This document shows positions 58,729 through 64,000 of a DNA stretch of 64,000 nucleotides, piece after piece. The translations under genes were made by a program, and so were the position numbers. The notes beneath the pieces are model-generated. The model saw only the letters and a program-made list of their open reading frames with translations, was not told the origin of the DNA and made no database searches. Where the stretch lies: NCBI GenBank assembly GCA_963617205.1, contig CAVEOA010000006.1, forward strand, positions 45,501 through 109,500, read 5' to 3'. Position 1 is the first letter of the stretch. The number at the start of each line of letters is the position of its first letter. This DNA is from UBA11524 sp963617205. Its GTDB lineage: Bacteria; Bacillota; Clostridia; Christensenellales; Aristaeellaceae.

Positions 58729-59436
58729 GTGCGCTTGGCAATAGTAGAAGATGAGGCGCGCGTGCAGGAGCAGCTCAGGAACTATGTGCTGCAATACTAT
58801 CAGGGACGCACGAATGAGGTGGAAATCAGCCTGTTTTCCGACGGCGATGAGATTCTGGAGAACTATTCGGCGTCCTATGACGTGATTTTCCTCGATATCC
58901 AGATGAAGCACCTTGACGGCATGGCAACGGCGCAGCGAATCCGCGAACGGGATGAGGATGTCTACCTTGTTTTCATTACGAATCTGGCAAATTATGCGAT
59001 TCGCGGTTATTCGGTCAATGCGCTGGACTTCGTGCTGAAGCCGGTCAATTACCTGATGCTGCGTCAGCTGTTGATTCGTGTGGAGCATCTGATGGCGCAG
59101 AAGCCGAAACGCTATATCACCCTGCCGACCGAAACGGGACTTGCACGCATCGATGTCAGTCAAATTGAATACGTTGAGACGGAAGGGCACGCCGTCTGCA
59201 TCTACACGGAGCAGGAAACGTTCCAACTGCGCAAGAGCATGAAGATCGTGGAGGAAATGCTGGCGGATTACGGCTTCTTCCGGTGCAACAGCTGTTATCT
59301 GGTGAATCTGCGTCATGTGGAGCGCATCGAAAATGGTGCTGCCATCGTCCGCGGCAAGCCGCTTTCCATCTCCCGACCGCGCTATAAGGCCTTCATGGAG
59401 GCACTGACGAAGTATCTGGGAGGCGGCAAAGCATAA
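58729..59436 (+). CDS. LytTR-type response regulator
   Basis: The 235-residue protein has a receiver domain with phospho-acceptor Asp56 ('YDVIFLDIQMKHLDG'), acidic residues near the start ('IVEDEARVQEQ') and Lys in 'FVLKPVNYLML'. A LytTR DNA-binding domain follows ('ITLPTETGLARIDVSQIEYV', 'FRCNSCYLVNLRHVERIENG'), as in AgrA. Translation starts at GTG 58729 after AAAGGCGG. It lies 24 bases after glf and overlaps the kinase gene by one base (TAATG), so it forms a two-component pair. Confidence 0.93.
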   Translation: MRLAIVEDEARVQEQLRNYVLQYYQGRTNEVEISLFSDGDEILENYSASYDVIFLDIQMKHLDGMATAQRIRERDEDVYLVFITNLANYAIRGYSVNALDFVLKPVNYLMLRQLLIRVEHLMAQKPKRYITLPTETGLARIDVSQIEYVETEGHAVCIYTEQETFQLRKSMKIVEEMLADYGFFRCNSCYLVNLRHVERIENGAAIVRGKPLSISRPRYKAFMEALTKYLGGGKA

Positions 59437-60776
59437 TGGAATTCCTGGAGGTAGGCTTTTTCCCGCGCGCACATACGGCGATTGCGGAGTGGCTGGCGTG
59501 CCTGCTGTATATTTATCCGCAGAGAAAAAGATTTGGTGCGAAAAGCTGGCAGCAAATCGGCATCTACATCCTGTTTTTCGGCATCCTGCTGGGCTTCAAC
59601 GAACTGAATCAGAAGACGACCGGCATCTGGTGGGTGGTCGCGATGGCGCTGTGCCTGTCAGTCATGCTGGGAATGATTGTCGCATCCTGCAAGGTGTCGT
59701 TCACGCTGGCAGGATACATGTGGGCACATGCGTTCATCACGGCAGAGTTTGCCGCATCGCTGGAATGGCAAATCAACTACTATTTGCTGATGGATGGCGT
59801 CATCGGGCTGACGGGCACGTGGGTGCTGATGATTGCGGTCTACGCGGTTGTATTCTACGTGCTCTGGTTTGTCAACAAAAAGCACCGCATCATGCGCGGC
59901 AGCATTCGGATTAACAGGCAGGAGCTGCTGAGCGGCATGGCGATTGCTTTATCTGCCTTCTGCCTGAGCAACTTCAACTTCGCATTCCAGGACAATATCT
60001 TTTCCGAGTCGCTTGGCACGGGCATCCTGTATTCACGCACGCTGATTGATTTCGGAGGCATGGTCATGCTCTTTGCGCATGATATCGCGCGCGCGGAGCT
60101 GCATCTCAGCCACGAACTGGAGGCAATGGAGAGCCTGTTCAACCGGCAATATGAGCAATACCGTCAATTCGATGCGAATAACAAGGCGATTCATCAGGTG
60201 TACCACGACCTGAAGCACCAAATCGAATTCATCCGCAACGAAAAGAGCGATAAGAAACGCGAATCTTACCTGCGTGAGATGGAAAAGGTCGTCACGACGC
60301 ACGAAGCAGAGGTCAACACGGGCAACTCGATTCTGGATACGTTCCTGACGAGCAAGAGCCTGCACTGTGCGGAAGAGAACATCGTTATGACATGCTTTGC
60401 GGATGCGCATGACCTCGGCTTTATGGACATGATGGATATCTGCTCGCTGTTCGGCAATGCGATTGACAATGCCATTGAGTGCGTAGAGCAGATCGAAGAC
60501 AAAAGCATGCGCCTGATTAAGCTGACGGTGCGCACGCAGAACCGCTTTCTGCTTATCCGCGTGGAGAACTGCACGAACAAGGCGGTTGACCTGCGCGACG
60601 GGCTGCCGGCGACAACCAAGAAGAACAAGGAAAGCCACGGCTACGGCATCAAGAGCATCCGAAAGGCGGCGGAAAAATACGGCGGCTGCCTGACGCTTGA
60701 GCAGCAGGACAGCTGGTTCATCATGACCGTGCTGATTCCCCTGCCGGAAGGACACGATGCTGAAAAGGCAGACTGA
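59436..60776 (+). CDS. GHKL-domain sensor histidine kinase (AgrC-like)
   Basis: The 446-residue protein has about six membrane segments in residues 15-225. A coiled-coil dimerisation region follows with 'HQVYHDLKHQIEFIRN', the phospho-accepting His lying in the H-D-x-K-H pattern of HPK10-type kinases. The ATPase domain carries 'FGNAIDNAIECVEQIEDKSM' (N box) and 'SHGYGIKSIRKAAEKYGGCL' (G box). It should phosphorylate the LytTR regulator encoded just upstream. Kinases of this type often sense peptides, but no peptide or AgrB-like protease gene is visible here. Confidence 0.92.
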   Translation: MEFLEVGFFPRAHTAIAEWLACLLYIYPQRKRFGAKSWQQIGIYILFFGILLGFNELNQKTTGIWWVVAMALCLSVMLGMIVASCKVSFTLAGYMWAHAFITAEFAASLEWQINYYLLMDGVIGLTGTWVLMIAVYAVVFYVLWFVNKKHRIMRGSIRINRQELLSGMAIALSAFCLSNFNFAFQDNIFSESLGTGILYSRTLIDFGGMVMLFAHDIARAELHLSHELEAMESLFNRQYEQYRQFDANNKAIHQVYHDLKHQIEFIRNEKSDKKRESYLREMEKVVTTHEAEVNTGNSILDTFLTSKSLHCAEENIVMTCFADAHDLGFMDMMDICSLFGNAIDNAIECVEQIEDKSMRLIKLTVRTQNRFLLIRVENCTNKAVDLRDGLPATTKKNKESHGYGIKSIRKAAEKYGGCLTLEQQDSWFIMTVLIPLPEGHDAEKAD

Positions 60777-60787
60777 GCCATCAAAAT

Positions 60788-60828
60788 AAGCGGCTGTATT
60801 CCTGTAGATTGCAGGAATGCAGCCGCTT
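60788..60828. terminator. Bidirectional terminator between the kinase and DUF362 genes
   Basis: AAGCGGCTGTATTCCTG and CAGGAATGCAGCCGCTT form a 17-bp stem with one mismatch and a 7-base loop. A/T-rich ends on each side let it serve the convergent genes. Confidence 0.85.
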
Positions 60829-60839
60829 TTCCTATTGAG

Positions 60840-61709
60840 TCAGTCGATCGAAATTTTCTCGTATTCGCGCGAACCGAAGCCGAGCGCCTCTGCGCACTCG
60901 ATGGTGTAGATGCCATGGCGGCTTTCGACACGCTCGAGGAAGTGCTTCTGTCCGGGGTCGTCAGTCGCGGCGTACACCATGTCAAGGCATGCCTGATCAA
61001 CCGCAATCGGGTCGAGCGATGCCATCATGCCGATGTCCGCCATGCAGGGATCCTCTGCAACGGCGCAGCAGTCGCAGTCAACAGAGAGATTTTTCATGAC
61101 ATTGATGTATACCGACCTGCCGCTGAAGCGTTTCGCGACGGACGATGCCGCATCTGCCATGGAAGCGAGGAAGTTGTCATGATCCGCGCCGAAATTGACG
61201 GCAGGATCGCCGGCACCGTGAATGTACAGCTTGCCGTAGGAGGACGCAACGCCGATGGAAAGCTGCTTGAGCGCACCGCCGAAGCCGCCCATCGGATGCC
61301 CCTTGAAGTGGCTCAGGACAAGCAGAGCGTCATAGCGCGTGAGGTGGCTGCCAACATAGTTCTTCCGGATGACGCGGCCGTTTGGAATGAGGAGCTGCAA
61401 ATCAGGCGCCTCCGAATCCATGATGTCGACCGTGAAGGTGTCTGCCCAACCGTGGTCGCGCATCGTCTGCCAGTGGACATCGGTGGTGTTGCGCGAGCCC
61501 TCGTAGGCGGTATTGCATTCGACGACCGTTCCGTGCACCTTTTCAATCATCGGACGCCAGAAATCAGGACCGATGAAGTTCTGATTGCCCTTTTCGCCGG
61601 AATGGAGCTTGACGGCGATGTTGCCTGTCAGTGGCAGTCCGCATGCATCATAGAGCTTCAGCACGTTTTCAGGCGTGATGCTGCGCGTGAAATAGACCTT
61701 TGATTTCAT
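60840..61709 (-). CDS. DUF362-family protein
   Basis: The 289-residue protein shows DUF362 features: 'IAVKLHSGEKGNQNFIGPDF', 'VVECNTAYEGSRNTT', 'LLVLSHFKGHPMGGFGGALK' and 'IGMMASLDPIAVDQACLDMV'. A cysteine cluster ('VDCDCCAVAEDPCMADIG') may bind an iron-sulfur centre or other metal. The separate ferredoxin domain found in some relatives is absent. The biochemical function of the family is not established. Its start overlaps the uridine kinase stop by 4 bases (ATGA), so the two are translated together. Confidence 0.88.
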   Translation of the reverse strand: MKSKVYFTRSITPENVLKLYDACGLPLTGNIAVKLHSGEKGNQNFIGPDFWRPMIEKVHGTVVECNTAYEGSRNTTDVHWQTMRDHGWADTFTVDIMDSEAPDLQLLIPNGRVIRKNYVGSHLTRYDALLVLSHFKGHPMGGFGGALKQLSIGVASSYGKLYIHGAGDPAVNFGADHDNFLASMADAASSVAKRFSGRSVYINVMKNLSVDCDCCAVAEDPCMADIGMMASLDPIAVDQACLDMVYAATDDPGQKHFLERVESRHGIYTIECAEALGFGSREYEKISID

Positions 61710-62344
61710 GATGGATTCCCTCCTTGCTGATTTGCCTGCTTATTGAGCGCATCGGTCACATAGCCGGTCAAAATATCGACAATGCGCGCGTTTTTGCCGC
61801 CGCCGGCAATGATGACATCTGCGAAGGATACGTAATTGGCAATGTATTCATTGAACATGGGTCGGACAGTGGAAAGATACTGATTCGAGATGCTGCCGAT
61901 GGAGCGCTGACGCTCGACAATGTCGCGGTTAATCCGCCGAAGCAGGCAGATGTCAGCGTCTACCTTGATGTAGAGCTTGAGGAACATCAAATCCATCAGG
62001 CGCGGGTCGTAAAAGCAGTGAATACCCTCCAGAATGATGACATCGCGCGGATAGAGCAGCGCATCCGTGTCGGCGCGGCGGTGCAGCGCGTAGTCATACG
62101 CCTTGCGCGTGATGGGATGACCGGAAAGCAGCCGCTTCATGTCCGAAAGCAGCAGGTCATGGTCGAAGATGCCCGGCTCGTCATAGTTGAGCTGTGCGCG
62201 GTCATCAAACGGGAGATCGGGGTGGTCGCGGTAATAGCAGTCCTGCTGGATGACGAGGCAGTGGTCGCCGAGCTTATCGGAGAGCGCCTGTGCCAGCGTG
62301 GACTTGCCGCTGCCGCTCGCGCCGCAGATGCCGATGAGAATCAT
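61706..62344 (-). CDS. udk: Uridine kinase family protein
   Basis: The 212-residue P-loop kinase has 'GICGASGSGKSTLAQALSDK' (Walker A, residues 8-16). 'VIQQDCYYRDHPDLPFDD', 'NYDEPGIFDHDLL' and 'VIILEGIHCFYDPRLMDLMF' belong to the uridine-binding and Walker B regions, and the lid follows in 'CLLRRINRDIVERQRSIGSI'. It should phosphorylate uridine/cytidine to UMP/CMP. Some of these small kinases act on other nucleosides, so the substrate is inferred. GGAGG precedes the ATG. It lies 21 bases after the DUF5711-like gene. Confidence 0.9.
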   Translation of the reverse strand: MILIGICGASGSGKSTLAQALSDKLGDHCLVIQQDCYYRDHPDLPFDDRAQLNYDEPGIFDHDLLLSDMKRLLSGHPITRKAYDYALHRRADTDALLYPRDVIILEGIHCFYDPRLMDLMFLKLYIKVDADICLLRRINRDIVERQRSIGSISNQYLSTVRPMFNEYIANYVSFADVIIAGGGKNARIVDILTGYVTDALNKQANQQGGNPS

Positions 62345-62365
62345 GCGCGTTCCTCCGTTTCAGGC

Positions 62366-63520
62366 TTATTGCGGCAGCGAGATGCTGTAAACCTCCGTGC
62401 CGCTGGTGACGACTGCGTAGTTGTTGTCTGTGATGCCGATCAGCGAGGAAATGGCGCGCCCGTCAGGCAGGGATACGGCATACGCGACAAAACGCTGGCT
62501 GTTCAGCGGTGCCGTAAAGAGGTAGGAGGAGGAGAAGGCGTACAGGCGCGTGCTGTCAAGCGCTGCTCCGACGCAGGAGGTCGGCAGGGTGATGTGGTTG
62601 TCCATCGAGGAGGTCAGGACGCGCAGCTCGGTGACGGCAATCTGACTGCTCGTCTGGTTTGTCGGGGCGAAAAGCATCTGTGGCATACCGCGCGAGGAGA
62701 GGCTGTAGTCCATCAGCCGCCAGCCGTAAATCAGCTCGGTGCCGGAAGTGTTCTGCACGCCGCGGTAGTCGTAGGTGGTCAGCTGCTGCGTGTCGAACAC
62801 GTACAGATTGCTGTTTGCATAGAATACCTTGTAAACGAGGTGTTCGCCAAGATTGACATTGCCGGTGTTCATCTTGTTGACCTGGAAGGTGTGCAGGTAG
62901 GTCGCCAGCGTCGGGTTGTAAACGTCCATGCTCAGCGTCCAGCAATACTCCTCGCCGGCGCCGAAGAAGCCGCAGTCAAGCAGCATCATTCCGTCGAACA
63001 CGGAATCTTCGCTGTCAAGCAGCTGACCGTTCAGGTCAACCATCCTGACCTCAGGGTCGGTCGCATCGCCGATAACGATGATGGCATTCTTCGAGCCGAT
63101 GCGCGCAAACTGAATTTCGCTTGCCATGGGCTCATTATAGGTGGGTTTGCCGCTTGAGTTGACGATGAACAGCTGTGTGCCGGACCATGCGATCAAATAA
63201 TCATCCGACACGCTGAAGGAAGCGTCCGAACCGACGGCGTAGGACCAGATAACGCTGCCGGTGGAGCTGATGTAGTGGATGGATTCGCCGTCATAATACA
63301 GTACGCCGTCGCGGAATACGGTAACATCCTGATGGGAGAAGCAGGGGAGCGTATAGACGCTGATGGAGCGGCTGCGCGTGAAATAACGCACGAGGTTGAT
63401 GGTCAGAACGATCACAACGACGATGAGCAGCACAATGCTGCAGTTGCGAAGCATTCTGAAACGCTGACGCCGCTTTTGATCGGGATCCGGAATCGGGGTG
63501 GAAGGATTTCTGCCTTGCAT
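62366..63520 (-). CDS. Membrane-anchored DUF5711-like beta-propeller protein
   Basis: The 384-residue protein has a short basic cytoplasmic start ('PDPDQKRRQRFRMLR'), one membrane helix (about 27-46, 'NCSIVLLIVVVIVLTINLV') and a large extracytoplasmic part. That part is built of short beta strands ('DVTVFRDGVLYYDGESIHYI', 'YLIAWSGTQLFIVNSSGKPT'), resembling PQQ-like propellers and DUF5711 proteins of Clostridia. Function is unknown. Start 63520 (MQGRNPSTP) has AGGAG 8 bases upstream; the longer open frame lacks a site. It heads the operon with udk and DUF362. Confidence 0.75.
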   Translation of the reverse strand: MQGRNPSTPIPDPDQKRRQRFRMLRNCSIVLLIVVVIVLTINLVRYFTRSRSISVYTLPCFSHQDVTVFRDGVLYYDGESIHYISSTGSVIWSYAVGSDASFSVSDDYLIAWSGTQLFIVNSSGKPTYNEPMASEIQFARIGSKNAIIVIGDATDPEVRMVDLNGQLLDSEDSVFDGMMLLDCGFFGAGEEYCWTLSMDVYNPTLATYLHTFQVNKMNTGNVNLGEHLVYKVFYANSNLYVFDTQQLTTYDYRGVQNTSGTELIYGWRLMDYSLSSRGMPQMLFAPTNQTSSQIAVTELRVLTSSMDNHITLPTSCVGAALDSTRLYAFSSSYLFTAPLNSQRFVAYAVSLPDGRAISSLIGITDNNYAVVTSGTEVYSISLPQ

Positions 63521-63614
63521 GAAATGCGCTCCTGTCGTTTGTTGTCGCCGGTGGAGATGATGGACATCGCGCTCACGGCGCTTCAATGCTGCTTATGCAA
63601 AGAAAACCGTCCTT

Positions 63615-63643
63615 ATTATAGCAGGGATTGCAGATCGATGCAA
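63615..63643 (-). promoter_or_regulatory. Promoter of the DUF5711-udk-DUF362 operon (TTGCAT-17-TATAAT)
   Basis: On the minus strand TTGCAT (63638-63643) and TATAAT (63615-63620) are 17 bases apart, 94 bases before the start at 63520. Confidence 0.7.
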
Positions 63644-63733
63644 CCGGATTGGATGAATTTGATGAAGCAGGGGAGAAAACAATGCCCGCAAAAACTTTTC
63701 CGTTATCAAAAAATGAAAAAATGTCTGAAACGC

Positions 63734-63762
63734 TTGACAATCTCTGCCGAAATGTTTACAAT
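63734..63762 (+). promoter_or_regulatory. Promoter of tRNA-Gly-tuf (TTGACA-17-TACAAT)
   Basis: Consensus TTGACA (63734-63739) and TACAAT (63757-63762) are 17 bases apart, 42 bases before the tRNA. It is the only promoter visible ahead of both tRNA and tuf. Confidence 0.8.
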
Positions 63763-63804
63763 ATACCTTGTCTGACAAGTCTGGTTAGGCTTGATGCGGG
63801 ACAT

Positions 63805-63878
63805 GCAGGCGTAGTTTAGTGGTAAAACTCCAGCTTCCCAAGCTGGTCTTGTGGGTTCGATTCCCATCGCCTGCTCCA
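63805..63878 (+). tRNA. tRNA-Gly (anticodon CCC)
   Basis: The 74-base cloverleaf includes an encoded CCA end. The acceptor GCAGGCG pairs with CGCCTGC and the discriminator is U. The anticodon stem CCAGC/GCTGG encloses the loop TTCCCAA, giving CCC at positions 34-36. The T arm is GTGGG-TTCGATT-CCCAT. It lies 72 bases before tuf with no convincing terminator between them. Confidence 0.95.
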
Positions 63879-63950
63879 ATACCGCATCTGCCGCCGGAAA
63901 GCAGCGAAGCTACCTTCGCAGTTTTACGCGAATATAAGGAGGAAATTCCA

Positions 63951-64000
63951 ATGGCTAAGGAACGTTACGAGCGCAAAAAGCCCCACGTAAACATTGGCAC
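63951..64000 (+). CDS. tuf: Elongation factor Tu, first 16 codons only (cut by window edge)
   Basis: The frame reads 'MAKERYERKKPHVNIG', the near-invariant EF-Tu start just before the first G motif. AAGGAGG lies 7 bases before the ATG. Only 50 bases are present. It sits downstream of tRNA-Gly, apparently on the same transcript. Confidence 0.95.
   Translation, partial: MAKERYERKKPHVNIG

Noticed and set aside
60777..60839. Signal-peptide gene for the AgrC-like kinase
   Set aside because: The short interval holds only the terminator hairpin, and no small frame with a ribosome site was found on either side.

Overview
The window is a chromosomal segment of a low-to-moderate GC Firmicute of the class Clostridia, probably a gut bacterium. 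The evidence is a GlgC/GlgD pair, the DapL route to diaminopimelate, a T-box leader before hisS-aspS, DnaD- and DnaI-type helicase loaders, MerR and TetR regulators, strong AGGAGG ribosome sites and TTGACA/TATAAT promoters with 17-base spacers. Most of the window is GC-rich by eye and packed with genes on both strands. No rRNA, CRISPR array, complete insertion sequence or prophage is visible.

Layout. 1-3422 (minus): glycogen phosphorylase and a truncated GH13 enzyme for alpha-glucan breakdown. 3691-7750 (plus): a PglF-type nucleotide-sugar dehydratase, then dapF-dapL. 7796-9324 (minus): a NERD-domain protein translationally coupled to an isolated C-terminal piece of a GH31 glycosidase. 9408-12822: T-box leader, hisS, aspS. 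12844-14679 (minus): glmS. 15024-21821: the glycogen synthesis genes glgB, glgC, glgD and glgA; both GlgB and GlgA carry unusual Lys-rich C-terminal tails. 21900-24572: a tRNA-type methyltransferase, a flavoprotein and a ferredoxin-like protein.

24600-30520 looks acquired. It is visibly more AT-rich and holds a TetR regulator with three operator-like repeats, a small unknown protein, an MMPL/RND transporter and a secreted coiled-coil partner, flanked by degenerate non-coding stretches. 30519-34773 (minus): an ATP-grasp enzyme, YchF, a 2,4-diaminopentanoate dehydrogenase-like enzyme and a MerR regulator. The same 21-base operator lies in the promoters of the last two. 34928-38256: a pyruvyl-transferase-like protein, an RluA pseudouridine synthase, BirA and AcpS. 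38309-41113 (minus): a DnaD-like protein, a DnaC/DnaI loader and an ArsC-like protein that lacks its cysteine. 41219-49278 (plus): topoisomerase III, PepF, a small acidic protein, a HAD phosphatase and a secreted protein with eight peptidoglycan-binding repeats.

49349-56440: glycoside use, with a GH2 enzyme (minus), a decayed small membrane gene, and a GH3 beta-glucosidase with a GPH-type symporter. 56563-60776: a surface-glycan and signalling operon (GT2 glycosyltransferase, UDP-galactopyranose mutase, LytTR regulator, GHKL kinase). 60840-63520 (minus): DUF5711-like protein, uridine kinase and DUF362 protein. The window ends with tRNA-Gly(CCC) and the first codons of tuf.

The best leads for something undescribed are the basic repeat tail on glycogen synthase, matched by an H1-like tail on the branching enzyme; the MerR operator pair next to the diaminopentanoate dehydrogenase gene; the TetR-MMPL-coiled-coil cassette; and the coupled NERD/GH31-remnant pair. 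All functions were assigned by reading motifs by eye. No database search was run.
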